NCBI RefSeq assembly: GCF_000717475.1
Contig: NZ_JPIK01000018.1
Span: 1 to 64,000 of the forward strand
Source: Desulfonatronum thiodismutans
Lineage (GTDB): Bacteria > Desulfobacterota > Desulfovibrionia > Desulfovibrionales > Desulfonatronaceae
Direction: 5' to 3'
Length of the DNA stretch: 64,000 nucleotides
Part shown: piece by piece, positions 20,701 through 30,446 of the stretch
Position numbering within the stretch: position 1 is the first letter of the stretch
Layout: every line of letters starts with the position of its first letter
Program-made: the position numbers and the translations under genes
Notes under the pieces: model-generated
What the model saw: the letters and a program-made list of their open reading frames with translations, nothing else
Database searches by the model: none
What the model was told of the DNA's origin: nothing

Positions 20701-21438
20701 TTAGATAGTCGCTGCCATGGATTGCAAAATGGACTCCGCGGCTCGAACCGGATCTCTCGCCTTGGTGATGGGGCGACCCACCACCAGGTAGTCGCTGCCG
20801 ACGGCCACGGCTTCAGCCGGAGTGAGGGTCCGGGATTGATCGTCCTTCCCGATATTGGCTTGTTGGTCGGACGGCATGCGGATTCCCGGTGTGACGCAGA
20901 TACAGGCCGCGTCGGTGATGGACTTGATCCTGGCCGTTTCCTGGGCGGAACAGACCACGCCGTCCACGCCCCATCGGCATCCGTGTTCAGCCAGCGCAAG
21001 GGCCAACTCTCCCGGATCGGGCGCGGTCTTGTCGCTTGATTTCGCCATCCAGGAAACATCTTCCCGGTTCAGGCTGGTGAGCATGGTCACCCCGACCACC
21101 AAGGGAGGAGACGTAGTCGGAGGAGTCCCCTGGCGGACTCCCTCCAATGCTGCCTGGACCATCCGTCGTCCGCCGGACAAGTGGATGGTGAGCATGTTCA
21201 CGCCCAGGCTCGATGCGACCCGGGACGCGGATTGGACCGTGTTCGGGATGTCCAAAAATTTCAGATCGAGAAAAACCTGGCAGTCCCTGGATCGCACGGC
21301 TTCCACGACTCGGGGGCCGACCGCGGAGAACAGTTCCAGGCCGACCTTGAACCAGCGCGTGTGTCCATGCAGCCGGTCGACGAGATGCAGGGCCGAATTC
21401 AGGTCCGGCGTATCCAGGGCGACGATCAGTTCGGGCAT
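20701..21438 (-). CDS. pyrF: Orotidine 5'-phosphate decarboxylase
   Basis: Last step of de novo UMP synthesis: decarboxylates OMP to UMP. The catalytic D-x-K-x-x-D array is present in FLDLKFLDIPNT, and the start IVALDTPDLNSAL gives the first conserved Asp. The phosphate-binding end VGRPIT with RAAESI is also typical. Length is 245 residues, normal for the subgroup I enzyme. I chose ATG 21438 (MPELIVALD), preceded by GAGG with a six-base spacer. Longer in-frame extension would run into gmk; with this start the two genes do not overlap. Confidence 0.93.
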   Translation of the reverse strand: MPELIVALDTPDLNSALHLVDRLHGHTRWFKVGLELFSAVGPRVVEAVRSRDCQVFLDLKFLDIPNTVQSASRVASSLGVNMLTIHLSGGRRMVQAALEGVRQGTPPTTSPPLVVGVTMLTSLNREDVSWMAKSSDKTAPDPGELALALAEHGCRWGVDGVVCSAQETARIKSITDAACICVTPGIRMPSDQQANIGKDDQSRTLTPAEAVAVGSDYLVVGRPITKARDPVRAAESILQSMAATI

Positions 21439-21454
21439 CGGCTTCCTCGGTTGG

Positions 21455-22081
21455 TCAGCTGGCCAGGACCTGCTCCACGAGTCCAAGGTTGCAGGACTTG
21501 CGAAGACCTTCGGCCTGATACACGCCACGCAGGTCCCGATAGGCCGATTCCAGGTCGTCGTTCACAATCCAGTAGTCGAAAAATTCAGCCTGTTCCAGTT
21601 CCCGGCGAGCGTTAGCCAGGCGTTTGGTTAGGGATTCCTCGGTTTCGGTACCCCTGCCACGTAGTCGTTGTTCCAAAACCCGCATTGAGGGGGGAAAGAG
21701 AAAGACGAACGCGCCTTGGTCGAAAGCTTGGCGCAACTGACGGGAGCCTTGGACGTCGATGTCGAAGAGCACGTCCCGGCCCTGGTCAAGCATCGTCTGG
21801 ACCACCGGCCTGGAGGTTCCGTAGAAATTGCCGTGGACTTCCGCCCATTCGGCCAGTTCTCCCGCATCCCGGAGACGGATGAACGTCTCAGCGTCGACGA
21901 AATGATACTCCCGGCCGTTTTCCTCACCGGTCCTGGGGGCGCGGGTCGTGTAGGATACCGAAAAGGCCAGGTCGGGGAATTCGGCGCGTAATCGGTTGAT
22001 CAGCGTGCTTTTGCCCGTACCAGAGGGGGCGCTGATCACAAACAGGATGCCCTGTCGGGATCTTCCTGGTTTCGCGGCCAT
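21455..22081 (-). CDS. gmk: Guanylate kinase
   Basis: Phosphorylates GMP to GDP. The P-loop SAPSGTGKST is at residues 17-26, and the GMP-binding segment SYTTRAPRTGEENGREYHFV is intact. Length is 208 residues, standard. It starts two bases after the stop of the RemA-like gene, in the widely conserved order yicC-remA-gmk. With guaA and guaB further upstream on the same strand, this stretch concentrates guanine nucleotide synthesis. Confidence 0.95.
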   Translation of the reverse strand: MAAKPGRSRQGILFVISAPSGTGKSTLINRLRAEFPDLAFSVSYTTRAPRTGEENGREYHFVDAETFIRLRDAGELAEWAEVHGNFYGTSRPVVQTMLDQGRDVLFDIDVQGSRQLRQAFDQGAFVFLFPPSMRVLEQRLRGRGTETEESLTKRLANARRELEQAEFFDYWIVNDDLESAYRDLRGVYQAEGLRKSCNLGLVEQVLAS

Positions 22082-22083
22082 GC

Positions 22084-22353
22084 CTATTTGTCCTCGTCCG
22101 GACCGTCGTCGCGGACGGTGTAGCGCTGTCCGATGGTTTCGGCCTGAATGGCGGAGAGAATGACGTGATTGGAGTCCGTGACGATGATGGAACGTGTTTT
22201 GCGGCCTTGCGTGGCGTCGATCAACCGCTTGTCCGCCTTGGCCTCTTCACGCAGTCGGCGCATGGGGGAGGAGGTTGGGCTGACGATGGAGATGATTCTG
22301 GAACTGACGACGAAATTGCCGTACCCGATGTTCAGCAGGCTTGTTTTGGACAT
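22084..22353 (-). CDS. remA: RemA/DUF370 family regulatory protein
   Basis: An 89-residue protein matching the DUF370/RemA family ([21 protein letters not shown], then [30 protein letters not shown]). In Bacillus RemA is a DNA-binding activator of biofilm matrix genes that forms oligomeric rings; in other phyla its role is unproven. Its position just upstream of gmk and downstream of yicC is the conserved family context. AGGAAG lies six bases upstream of ATG 22353. Confidence 0.88.
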   Translation of the reverse strand: MSKTSLLNIGYGNFVVSSRIISIVSPTSSPMRRLREEAKADKRLIDATQGRKTRSIIVTDSNHVILSAIQAETIGQRYTVRDDGPDEDK

Positions 22354-22390
22354 GGAACTCTTCCTCCTCGGCTGAAAGTTGATGGAGCGG

Positions 22391-23308
22391 CTACTCCAGG
22401 TTCTGGACCTGTTCCCGACACTTCTCCAATTCCGCCTTGAACGCCACGACGTCCCGGCTGATGTCCGCGTCCTGGGTCTTGTTGCCGCAGGTTGTAATCT
22501 CCCGCAGACATTCCTGAAAAAGAAAGTCCAGGCGTCGACCGGGATCAGGGAGTTTGGTCAGAATTCTGACCGCCTCGTCCAGATGGGCGGACAAGCGAGT
22601 GAGTTCCTCACTGACGTCCAGTCGATCCGCAAGCAGGGCGAATTCCTGCAGAAGCCGGGGTTCATCCAACATCAGCGGGGCCGACTCTCGGTGCTGATTC
22701 CATCCTTGGAGCAACGCATCGACTCGTTCATGCAGCGCTGTCATACGTTTTGGGGCGAGATGGGAGACCTGGTCGCGAATGGTGGTTGAGATCCGCGTCA
22801 AGCGCTCCAATCGCTCAAGAATGTCCATGCTCAGGGCTCGTCCTTCCCTTGAGCGTGTTTCCTGTACATCCCTCAACACGGTCCGCAGACCGGCGACCAG
22901 GGAATCGACCAATGATCCGGGCAGATCCCCGGAGGGGTCCCGCCACAGGCCGCCGTGATGAAACAGTTCATTCAGGTTGGGCTGAAAGGGAATTCCGGCT
23001 TGGTCGGCCAGGGTGCGTATCTGGTCCAGCATGCCCCGTGCCTGGGCCGAGTCCAGGGTGGGGCAAACGGCGTCCGGACGGCTGAGTCGAAGGTCCAGGC
23101 TGATTTCCACCCGGCCCCTGGCCAGGTGTTCGCGAACAATTTTCTCCCATGTGCTTTCCAGGCGGCGACAGTAACCGGGAACCCGCCATTTCACCTCCAG
23201 ATACCGAGAATTGACCGTGCGAATCTCCCAGCTTTGCCGTCCATGGTCGTCCTGGACTTGGCACGTTCCAAAGCCGGTCATGCTCCGGGCTTGTCCGGGG
23301 ACGGTCAT
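22391..23308 (-). CDS. yicC: YicC-family endoribonuclease
   Basis: A 305-residue YicC/YloC-type protein. The N-terminal [10 protein letters not shown] and [12 protein letters not shown] are the family signature, and the C-terminal half has [19 protein letters not shown], which corresponds to the conserved end with catalytic Glu residues. The E. coli protein is a metal-dependent endoribonuclease implicated in small RNA turnover. Here the N-terminus has a nine-residue extension before SMTGFG. The start overlaps the tatC stop (ATGA), so it is translationally coupled to tatC. Confidence 0.9.
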   Translation of the reverse strand: MTVPGQARSMTGFGTCQVQDDHGRQSWEIRTVNSRYLEVKWRVPGYCRRLESTWEKIVREHLARGRVEISLDLRLSRPDAVCPTLDSAQARGMLDQIRTLADQAGIPFQPNLNELFHHGGLWRDPSGDLPGSLVDSLVAGLRTVLRDVQETRSREGRALSMDILERLERLTRISTTIRDQVSHLAPKRMTALHERVDALLQGWNQHRESAPLMLDEPRLLQEFALLADRLDVSEELTRLSAHLDEAVRILTKLPDPGRRLDFLFQECLREITTCGNKTQDADISRDVVAFKAELEKCREQVQNLE

Positions 23309-24111
23309 TGCTTAGTACCCTCCTCTTCGTCATCCGTGGGCTTGGGCTTCTTTTTCTTGCCGAAGAAGTGGGCCACGTAGATGCTGACCTCATACAGTAT
23401 GATCAACGGGCCGGACATCAGGATCTGGGTGATTCCGTCCGGAGGAGTGAGGATCGCGGCCACCACGAAGGAGAGCAGGATTGCGTATTTGCGTTGCTTG
23501 CGTAGCCACGCGGGAGTGACCAGGCCCAGCCGGGCCAGAAAGAAGATGAACAGGGGCAGCTCGAAAATAACCCCAAAGGCCAAGAGCAGTTTCAGAGAAA
23601 AACTGAAATATTCCTTGAGGCTGGGCATGGGGCGAATCATTTCGTCCGCATAACCCATGAAGAATTCGAAGCCGAAGGGAAAAACGACGTAATACCCGAA
23701 CAACGCGCCGCTGATGAAAAACAAGGCGGAAATCGCGGCGATGGGGATCATGTACTTGCGCTCGTTCTCGTAAAGTCCCGGGGCGATGAATTGCCAGATT
23801 TGATAGAAAATATAGGGACTGACCAAAAACAGGCCAGCCACGAAGGCGGTCTTGACGTAGGTGAAAAAAGCTTCGGGCAGACCCGTGAAAATCAGGGTGC
23901 TTTCCGGTGGCATGACCTCCATCAGCGGCAGCATCATGACCCCGAAGAGCTGTTTGGAAAATGCGTAACAGATCAGAAAACCCACTACGACGGCCACAGC
24001 GGACCGGGTCAATCGGGACCGCAATTCCCCCAGGTGGTCCATGAGGGTCATTTCCTTCAGTTCTCCGGCGACTTCTTTTTGCTGATCCGTATTCTGGGTC
24101 GTCTCGTTCAT
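23305..24111 (-). CDS. tatC: Twin-arginine translocase subunit TatC
   Basis: Multi-spanning membrane protein that, with TatB, recognises twin-arginine signal peptides and exports folded proteins. The start shows MTLMDHLGELRSRL, the conserved cytoplasmic segment with its Glu, followed by six hydrophobic helices (about 35-60, 85-110, 120-150, 170-195, 205-225, 230-250). The segment PYIFYQIWQFIAPGLYENERKY is characteristic. The C-terminus is a basic tail (FFGKKKKPK). Length is 268 residues, normal. Start and stop overlap tatB and yicC by ATGA junctions. Confidence 0.95.
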   Translation of the reverse strand: MNETTQNTDQQKEVAGELKEMTLMDHLGELRSRLTRSAVAVVVGFLICYAFSKQLFGVMMLPLMEVMPPESTLIFTGLPEAFFTYVKTAFVAGLFLVSPYIFYQIWQFIAPGLYENERKYMIPIAAISALFFISGALFGYYVVFPFGFEFFMGYADEMIRPMPSLKEYFSFSLKLLLAFGVIFELPLFIFFLARLGLVTPAWLRKQRKYAILLSFVVAAILTPPDGITQILMSGPLIILYEVSIYVAHFFGKKKKPKPTDDEEEGTKQ

Positions 24112-24626
24112 GCCTGGGCCCTGGAATGTGAGGATTCGGACGGATCGGAGGTCTCTTTTTGAAGTTCCTCGGCGGAGGCGTCCCTCGCCACGGAAGAAGA
24201 GGCGTCCTGCGTCGAGACAGTCGATTCCTGGGGCGGATCATGCGAAGCCTTTGGCTGGGGTTGGCTTGCATCCGGTGAAGTTTCGTCCCGCGCGGCGACA
24301 TAGGGATTTGAATCCGCGTGTTCCGGAGGTGGGATACTCTCCTCGCCTGCAGCCGAAGGGGGCGGTGAAGAAGGTTCCGGCTTCGCGGCGGGTTGAGGTT
24401 CCTCAGCTTTCTTGGCAACCGCGGCGGCCTTTTTCTGCTCCCGCTCGTCCTCTTCGATCTTCGCCGCTTCCAGATTCAAGGTCCGCTGAACATCCGTGGT
24501 CACGCGCCGAAATTCTCCCAGGGCCTTGCCCAGGGAGCGGGCGATGCCGGGAAGCTGCTTCGGACCCAAGACGATCAGGGCCACGAGCATGATGATGAGC
24601 AGTTCCGTTGTACCGATGCCGAACAT
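24108..24626 (-). CDS. tatB: Sec-independent translocase protein TatB
   Basis: Single N-terminal membrane helix (MFGIGTTELLIIMLVALIVLGPKQLP) followed by an amphipathic helix (ARSLGKALGEFRRV), the TatA/B layout. The Glu in the helix and coupling to tatC favour TatB. The C-terminal 100 residues are a low-complexity Pro/Ser/Glu/Ala tail. Length is 172 residues. ATG 24626 was chosen because the mature motif MFGIGTTELL is the canonical start and GGGAG lies seven bases upstream, overlapping the guaA stop. A separate tatA was not seen in this window. Confidence 0.88.
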   Translation of the reverse strand: MFGIGTTELLIIMLVALIVLGPKQLPGIARSLGKALGEFRRVTTDVQRTLNLEAAKIEEDEREQKKAAAVAKKAEEPQPAAKPEPSSPPPSAAGEESIPPPEHADSNPYVAARDETSPDASQPQPKASHDPPQESTVSTQDASSSVARDASAEELQKETSDPSESSHSRAQA

Positions 24627-24630
24627 GTTC

Positions 24631-26181
24631 CTACTCCCACTCAATTGTGCTGGGCGGTTTGGAGGAGATGTCCAGGACGACCCGGTTCACTCCTTTGACT
24701 TCGTTGATGATTCGGTTGGAGATCTGGGCCAGGATTTCCGAGGGTACCCGAGACCAGTCCGCGGTCATGGCGTCAATGCTGTCCACGATGCGCAGGGCGA
24801 TGACGTGCTCGTAGGTCCGTTCGTCGCCCATCACGCCCACGGTCTTCAGGGGCAGGAGCACGGCGAAGCCTTGCCAGACTTTATAGTACCAACCCGCGGC
24901 CATGAGTTCGCTGTGCACGATCTTGTCGGCCTGCCGCAGGATGTGCAGCCGTTCCGGGGTGACTTCTCCCAGGATGCGGATGGCCAGCCCCGGTCCGGGA
25001 AACGGGTGCCGCCAAACGATAAAGTCCGGCAGGCCGAGTTCCACGGCCACTTTGCGCACCTCGTCCTTGAACAGCTCCCGCAGGGGCTCGATCAGGTCCA
25101 GGTCCATCGTCTCCGGCAGCCCGCCCACGTTGTGGTGGCTTTTAATGACCGCAGAAGGCCCTTTGAAGGAGATGCTTTCAATGACGTCAGGATACAAGGT
25201 TCCCTGGGCAAGGTACTTGATTCCGGTGAGGGATTTGGCTTCCTGTTCAAAGACTTCGATGAAGGTATGCCCGATGATCTTGCGCTTCTCCTCCGGGTCC
25301 TCAACGCCCTTGAGCCGGGAAAGGAACATATCCTGGGACTGGGCGTAATGCAGGTTCAGGTCGAAATGTTGGCGCAGATAGGCCACGATTTCTTCTCCCT
25401 CACCCAAGCGTAGCAGGCCGTTGTCCACCAGGACGCAGTGCAAGCGGCGTCCGATGGCCTTGTGTAGCATCACGGCCACCACGGTGGAGTCCACGCCGCC
25501 GCTCAGCGCGCAGATCACTTGTTCCTGGTCACCGATTTGATCGCGCAGCCGGGCCAGATTTTCTTCCAGAAACGAGGCCATGTTCCAGGTCGGGCTCAGG
25601 GCGGCCACCCGGAAAAGGAAGTTGCGCAGAATCGTATCGCCGTCCTCGGTATGAACGACTTCCGGATGAAATTGCAGGGCGTAGATTTTGCGAGAAACGT
25701 CGGCCATGGCCGCCACGTCCACCCGACTGGTCCGGGCCAATGGCGTGAATCCCGGCGGAGGAGTCAGAACCTTGTCTCCGTGGGACATCCAAACTTTGAG
25801 ACCCTCGGTTACCGTCAGTCCGTCCCAAAGCGGACAGTCCGCGGTGAGAAACAACTCGGCTCGGCCGTATTCCCTGTCCTGGGACGGTACGACCTTGCCG
25901 CCGCCGATGTGCGCTAAAAGCTGCATCCCGTAACAGATTCCGAGAATGGGCAGCCCCCACGTCAGGATTGACGGGTCCAGGGATGGGGCTTCGTTGTTGA
26001 TCACGCTGGCCGGTCCGCCGGAAAGAATCAACGCCTTGGGGTTCAGGGCCCGCAGTTCCTCGGTGGTGATGGTGCAGGGGTGGATTTCAGAATAGACCCC
26101 GGCCTCGCGCACCCGGCGGGCGATTAACTGGGTGTACTGTGAGCCGTAGTCCAGGATGACGACCTTATCGGTATCGATCAT
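24631..26181 (-). CDS. guaA: GMP synthase (glutamine-hydrolysing)
   Basis: Converts XMP to GMP with ATP and glutamine. The N-terminal amidotransferase (about 1-190) shows [15 protein letters not shown], the catalytic Cys in GICYGMQLL and the His/Glu pair in FHPEVVHT. The ATP pyrophosphatase domain has SGGVDST (P-loop), and the C-terminal dimerisation domain ends in the conserved PPSTIEWE. Length is 516 residues, standard. ATG 26181 overlaps the guaB stop (ATGA) and has GGAG eight bases upstream; in-frame sequence further upstream lies inside guaB and is not coding here. Confidence 0.96.
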   Translation of the reverse strand: MIDTDKVVILDYGSQYTQLIARRVREAGVYSEIHPCTITTEELRALNPKALILSGGPASVINNEAPSLDPSILTWGLPILGICYGMQLLAHIGGGKVVPSQDREYGRAELFLTADCPLWDGLTVTEGLKVWMSHGDKVLTPPPGFTPLARTSRVDVAAMADVSRKIYALQFHPEVVHTEDGDTILRNFLFRVAALSPTWNMASFLEENLARLRDQIGDQEQVICALSGGVDSTVVAVMLHKAIGRRLHCVLVDNGLLRLGEGEEIVAYLRQHFDLNLHYAQSQDMFLSRLKGVEDPEEKRKIIGHTFIEVFEQEAKSLTGIKYLAQGTLYPDVIESISFKGPSAVIKSHHNVGGLPETMDLDLIEPLRELFKDEVRKVAVELGLPDFIVWRHPFPGPGLAIRILGEVTPERLHILRQADKIVHSELMAAGWYYKVWQGFAVLLPLKTVGVMGDERTYEHVIALRIVDSIDAMTADWSRVPSEILAQISNRIINEVKGVNRVVLDISSKPPSTIEWE

Positions 26182-27644
26182 GAAAAATTCTCCACGCGGT
26201 AGTTGGGGGCTTCCTTGGTGATGATCACGTCGTGTACATGGCTTTCCCGCAGCCCGGCCGGGGAGATGCGCACGAACTTGGCCTGGGTTTGGAGGGCCTT
26301 CAGATCCGGGCTGCCCAGGTAGCCCATGCCGGAGCGCAGGCCACCCACGAGTTGGTAGATGCTTTCCGTGACAGGGCCCTTGTACGGCACTCGGCCGACA
26401 ATTCCCTCGGGAACGAGCTTGGAGGACTTTTCCTGGAAATACCGGTCGCAACTGCCATCGCGCATGGCATCAATGGAGCCCATGCCTCGGTAGATTTTGT
26501 AGGAACGGCCCTGGTACAGGATGGTCTCTCCCGGACTTTCTTCTGTCCCTGCAAACAGGCTGCCGATCATCACGCAGTCCCCTCCAGCGGCGATGGCTTT
26601 GACCACGTCCCCGGAAAACTTGATCCCGCCGTCCGCGACCAGACATTTGTCCGCCTCGCGGCAGGCCCGGACCGCTTCCATGATCGCCGTGACCTGGGGT
26701 ACGCCCACCCCGGCCACGATCCGGGTGGTGCAGATGGAGCCCGGACCGATGCCGACCTTGACCGCGTCGGCCCCGGCCCGGATCAGATCCCGGGCGCCCT
26801 CGTAGGTGGCCACGTTTCCGGCCACCAGCTGGCAATGGGGAAAGCTGCCCTTGATCCTCCGGACGGCTTCCAGGATGTTCTTCGTATGCCCATGGGCCGA
26901 GTCCACGACGAACAGGTCAGCCCCGGATTGCAGCAGGGCCGCCACCCGAGCCTCGCCGTCCGCGCCCACGCCCACGGCACAGCCAACACGTAGCCGCCCC
27001 ACGGAATCCTTGCAGGAATTGGGATACTTCTTGACCTTTTCAATATCCTTGATGGTGATCAGGCCGCGCAGTTTCTGGTTGTGGTCCACCACGAGCAGCT
27101 TCTCGATCCGGTTTTCGTGCAGCAGGTTCTTGGCTTGGTCCAGGGTCGTGCCCACGGGCACGGTGACCAGATCCTCGCTGGTCATGATTTCCCGGGCCTT
27201 GGTCTCCATATCCGTGACGAACCGCACGTCCCGGTTGGTGACAATGCCCACCAGGTGGTCGTTGTCCACAACCGGCAGGCCGGAGATCCGGTATTCGGCC
27301 ATCATTTCCAGAACCTTGGCCACGCTGTCCTCCGGATGGATGGTAACCGGATCGATGATCATCCCGCTTTCGGACTTCTTGACCTTCTCCACCTCGATCT
27401 TCTGGCGCTCAATGGGCATGTTCTTGTGGATGATGCCCATGCCCCCGGACCGGGCCATGGAAATGGCCATCCGCGCGTCCGTAACCGTGTCCATGGCCGC
27501 GCTGACCAACGGAATGTTCAACTCAATCTCCGGCGTGATCCGGGTCCGCACATCCGCCTTGTCCGGCAAAATTTCCGAATAGCTCGGAACCAGCAACACG
27601 TCGTCAAAGGTCAGGCCGAAAGGGATTTCTGATTCATGGTGCAT
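26178..27644 (-). CDS. guaB: Inosine-5'-monophosphate dehydrogenase
   Basis: Oxidises IMP to XMP with NAD, the committed step to guanine nucleotides. A (beta/alpha)8 barrel is split by a CBS pair at about residues 95-210 ([31 protein letters not shown]). The catalytic Cys is in [12 protein letters not shown], and [18 protein letters not shown] and GMGSIDAM line the IMP site. Length is 488 residues, normal. AAGGA precedes ATG 27644 by ten bases. It is translationally coupled to guaA. Confidence 0.96.
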   Translation of the reverse strand: MHHESEIPFGLTFDDVLLVPSYSEILPDKADVRTRITPEIELNIPLVSAAMDTVTDARMAISMARSGGMGIIHKNMPIERQKIEVEKVKKSESGMIIDPVTIHPEDSVAKVLEMMAEYRISGLPVVDNDHLVGIVTNRDVRFVTDMETKAREIMTSEDLVTVPVGTTLDQAKNLLHENRIEKLLVVDHNQKLRGLITIKDIEKVKKYPNSCKDSVGRLRVGCAVGVGADGEARVAALLQSGADLFVVDSAHGHTKNILEAVRRIKGSFPHCQLVAGNVATYEGARDLIRAGADAVKVGIGPGSICTTRIVAGVGVPQVTAIMEAVRACREADKCLVADGGIKFSGDVVKAIAAGGDCVMIGSLFAGTEESPGETILYQGRSYKIYRGMGSIDAMRDGSCDRYFQEKSSKLVPEGIVGRVPYKGPVTESIYQLVGGLRSGMGYLGSPDLKALQTQAKFVRISPAGLRESHVHDVIITKEAPNYRVENFS

Positions 27645-27704
27645 GGATAAGGTATCCTTATTTTTTGTGAAGTCTTTTGCTCTGCTTGATTTGTTGTTTG
27701 AAGA

Positions 27705-28412
27705 TCAATCCATCCCCAAATACGCGGCCTGCACCTTGGGGTCCGCCAAGAGATCCGAGGCTTTTCCGGACATGGTGACCAGGCCGGTTTCCAGGACGTA
27801 GCCGCGGTGGGCGATTTGGAGGGCCATTTGGGCGTTTTGTTCCACCAGGAGGACCGTGGTGCCTTCCTTGTTGATCTGGACGATGACGTCGAAGATGTTT
27901 TCCACCACGATGGGCGCCAGTCCCAGGGACGGCTCGTCCAGCAGGAGCAGCTTGGGCCGGGCCATCAGGGCGCGGCCGATGGCCAGCATCTGCTGCTCGC
28001 CTCCGGAAAGCGTGCCGCCGTATTGCTTGCGACGTTCCTTGAGGATCGGAAACATCTCAAAAGCCCGTTCCTCGTCCTCTTTCAATCCGGCCTTGTCCTT
28101 GCGCAGGTAGCCGCCCATGCGCAGATTTTCCAGCACCGTCAAGGCCGGAAAGATCATTCTGCCTTCCGGAACCTGGGTGATACCCATGGCCACGACTTTA
28201 TCCGTGGCCACCTTGGTGATGTCCTTGCCCAGGAAGGTGATGCTTCCGGAGCGCACGGGTACCACCGAAGAAATGGTCATCAGGGTGGTGGACTTTCCCG
28301 CGCCGTTGGACCCGACCAGAGTGACGATCTCGCCGGCCTGGACATTCAGGCTGATGCCTTTCAGAGCCTGGATGTTCCCATAGTAGGCCTGCACGTCCCG
28401 CAATTCAAGCAT
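27705..28412 (-). CDS. livF: Branched-chain amino acid ABC transporter, ATPase LivF
   Basis: One of the two cytoplasmic ATPases of the Liv importer. Walker A is GSNGAGKST (about 33-41), the signature is LSGGEQQMLAIGRAL, Walker B is LLLLDEPSLGLAP, and the switch His region reads TTVLLVEQNA. The EGRMIFPALTV segment is typical of LivF. Length is 235 residues, standard. Its start overlaps livG by eight bases. It is the last gene of the five-gene liv operon. Confidence 0.93.
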   Translation of the reverse strand: MLELRDVQAYYGNIQALKGISLNVQAGEIVTLVGSNGAGKSTTLMTISSVVPVRSGSITFLGKDITKVATDKVVAMGITQVPEGRMIFPALTVLENLRMGGYLRKDKAGLKEDEERAFEMFPILKERRKQYGGTLSGGEQQMLAIGRALMARPKLLLLDEPSLGLAPIVVENIFDVIVQINKEGTTVLLVEQNAQMALQIAHRGYVLETGLVTMSGKASDLLADPKVQAAYLGMD

Positions 28413-29190
28413 GGGCCGCCCCCCTTCCCAGATACGCCTCGATGACCTGGGGATTCTCTCGGACTTCCTTTGGACCGCCCTCGGCGATCAGCGTGCCGTG
28501 ATCCAGGACCACCAGCCGTTTGCAGATGGTCATCACCAGCTTCATGTCGTGCTCGATGAGCATCACGGAGACCCCGGCGTCCAGAATGGAGTGGATCAGG
28601 TCCACGAGCATCCGGGTTTCCTTGGGGTTCATGCCCGCGGCCGGTTCGTCGAGCAGGAGCAGCTTCGGCTCCGTGGCCAGGGCTCGGGCGATTTCCAGGC
28701 GGCGTTGGTCCCCATAGGACAGGCTGCTGGCGTCGGCCAGGGCGTGATGGCCCAAGCCGACGAAATCCAGCCAGCGCATGGATGCGTCGACGATGTCCTT
28801 CTCCTCGGCTTGCTGGAATTTAGTCCGCAACACGGAGCGAAAAAAGTTGGACGTGGTTCGACAGTGGCGGGCGATGCGCACGTTGTCCAGGACGGTCAGG
28901 GCGCTGAACAGACGGATATTCTGGAAGGTGCGGGCAATGCCCAACTCCGTCATCTTCTCCGGCTTGCGTCCGTTGATGCGCTGGGATTTTCCGTCACGGG
29001 TGAAGACCAGATTGCCGGAGGTGGGCTTGTACACCCCGGCGATGCAGTTGAACATGGTCGTCTTCCCGGCCCCGTTGGGACCGATCAGGCCGAGGATCTC
29101 ACCTTCGATCACGTTGAACGAAACGTCGGTCAGGGCCAGGAGCCCGCCGAAACGTTTGCTGATTCCGTCGATTTCAAGCAGCGGCGTCAC
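28405..29190 (-). CDS. livG: Branched-chain amino acid ABC transporter, ATPase LivG
   Basis: Second ATPase of the Liv importer. Walker A is GPNGAGKTT, the ABC signature reads LSYGDQRRLEIARAL (the LivG-type variant of LSGGQ), and Walker B is LLLLDEPAAGMNP, followed by SVMLIEHDM with the switch His. The 28-residue insertion after GLAR-type ARTFQNIRLF is usual for LivG. Length is 261 residues. The start is GTG at 29190, overlapping the end of livM by 17 bases. Confidence 0.93.
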   Translation of the reverse strand: MTPLLEIDGISKRFGGLLALTDVSFNVIEGEILGLIGPNGAGKTTMFNCIAGVYKPTSGNLVFTRDGKSQRINGRKPEKMTELGIARTFQNIRLFSALTVLDNVRIARHCRTTSNFFRSVLRTKFQQAEEKDIVDASMRWLDFVGLGHHALADASSLSYGDQRRLEIARALATEPKLLLLDEPAAGMNPKETRMLVDLIHSILDAGVSVMLIEHDMKLVMTICKRLVVLDHGTLIAEGGPKEVRENPQVIEAYLGRGAAHA

Positions 29191-30226
29191 GGGGTTCTTC
29201 CTTGGGAGCGTTTCGGGCCGCGAGGCGTTTTTGAAGGTCGAGCAGCAGCGGGTTGGATCGGCCGCTGGAGGCGATGGCCGGAAAAAAGCCGGCTGGCTTG
29301 AAGCGCATGATCAGGACCATGATCAGACCGTAGGCCATGAACCGGGTCTCCGGCGGCAGACCAAAGGAGGTGAGCACCTCCCGGAGCACCTCGCCCAGGC
29401 AGACCAGGATCACCGCGCCGACCAGCGCGCCCTTGATGTTGCCCAAGCCTCCCAAAACGACCATGCACAAGACCAGGAAGGATTCCCAGAACTTGAACAT
29501 GTCCGGGGAGAGAAACATGGACCAGCGGGCGTAGAAGCAGCCGCCCACCGCGCCGATGGCCGCGGAAATGGCAAAGGCGATGACCTTGTAGTTGAGGATG
29601 TTCACTCCGCAACTGGCCGCGGCCAGAGGGTCTTCCCGGATGGCGTACCAGGCCCGGCCCAGGCGGGAGTCCTCCATTCGGCGCATGATGAAGAAGACCA
29701 AGCCCACCAGCAGGGCCACCACATAGAAGTTGGGGGTCTTGTCGTAGAACTGGAAATACCAGGCGTCGTTGAGCCAGGTCAGATTCACGGTGATGGGCTG
29801 GATGCCGGGCAAGCCCAGGGGGCCGCGGGTCAGCCAGATTTCATTGGTCAGAAAGAGCACCACCAGCTCGGAAAAGCCGAAGGTGACGATGGCGAAGTAG
29901 TCCCCGGTCAGACGCAGGGTCGGCGCGCCCAGCAGCGCGCCCCACAGTGCCCCGTTCAGGGCGGCCAGGGGGACGATCACCCAGAAGGACATGTCGTAGT
30001 GAATGGTCAACAGGCCGGCGGTATAGGCCCCGATCCCGTAGAACCCGACGTAGCCCAAATCCAGCAGGCCGCAGAATCCGGGCACGATGTTCAGGCCCAT
30101 GGCCAGAATCATGTACACCATGGCCAGGGTCATTACGTGGATGATGTAGTCGCTGGATTGCGGCACCAGGGGGTAGGTCAGCGCCGCGGCGACGATCAGG
30201 AGGGTGAGTGATTTTCCGATATTCAC
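29174..30226 (-). CDS. livM: Branched-chain amino acid ABC transporter, permease LivM
   Basis: Integral-membrane permease, 350 residues, with about ten hydrophobic segments. Family signatures include LNIVPGFCGLLDLGYVGFYGIGAYT near the N-terminus and the coupling segment AWYAIREDPLAAASCGVN that contacts the ATPases, followed by GGLGNIKGALVGA. The start is GTG at 30226. It pairs with LivH to form the membrane channel. Unlike the other junctions in this operon, it is separated from livH by a 220-base repeat-like gap. Confidence 0.92.
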   Translation of the reverse strand: MNIGKSLTLLIVAAALTYPLVPQSSDYIIHVMTLAMVYMILAMGLNIVPGFCGLLDLGYVGFYGIGAYTAGLLTIHYDMSFWVIVPLAALNGALWGALLGAPTLRLTGDYFAIVTFGFSELVVLFLTNEIWLTRGPLGLPGIQPITVNLTWLNDAWYFQFYDKTPNFYVVALLVGLVFFIMRRMEDSRLGRAWYAIREDPLAAASCGVNILNYKVIAFAISAAIGAVGGCFYARWSMFLSPDMFKFWESFLVLCMVVLGGLGNIKGALVGAVILVCLGEVLREVLTSFGLPPETRFMAYGLIMVLIMRFKPAGFFPAIASSGRSNPLLLDLQKRLAARNAPKEEPRDAAA

Positions 30227-30446
30227 GAAATTCCCCGAATATTAGCTGTGCTGGCGTTCGTTGTTGGCGAAAAGAAACACGTTGGCAAGGGGTACCTGAG
30301 TGTTGAAAAAGTCTTCATTCGACAGTTCGTTCAAAAACCCCAAGTGCAAGGAGCAAAAAAAGCTCAAGGTCGAAGCGTAGTTATTGATACGTGAGAGTTT
30401 GAGCTTTTTGCGGCAACGCGGCAATTGGGAGTTTTTCAACGGACAG
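30227..30446. repeat. Repeat-like insertion between livM and livH
   Basis: A 220-base non-coding stretch inside an otherwise tightly packed operon. It contains two nested inverted repeats: GTTGAAAAA (30302-30310) against TTTTTCAAC (30432-30440), and GCAAAAAAAGCTCAA (30353-30367) against TTGAGCTTTTTGC (30399-30411). A 65-codon minus-strand frame fills it but looks non-genic. The layout fits a dispersed palindromic repeat or a mobile-element remnant; the hairpins could act as an attenuator or RNA stabiliser between livH and livM. Confidence 0.5.

Noticed and set aside
27645..27704. Possible riboswitch upstream of guaB
   Set aside because: Only 60 bases are available and just one short hairpin (ATAAGG / CCTTAT) is visible, without purine-riboswitch features.
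30242..30439. 65-codon frame between livM and livH
   Set aside because: No recognisable family or ribosome site, and it lies within nested inverted repeats.
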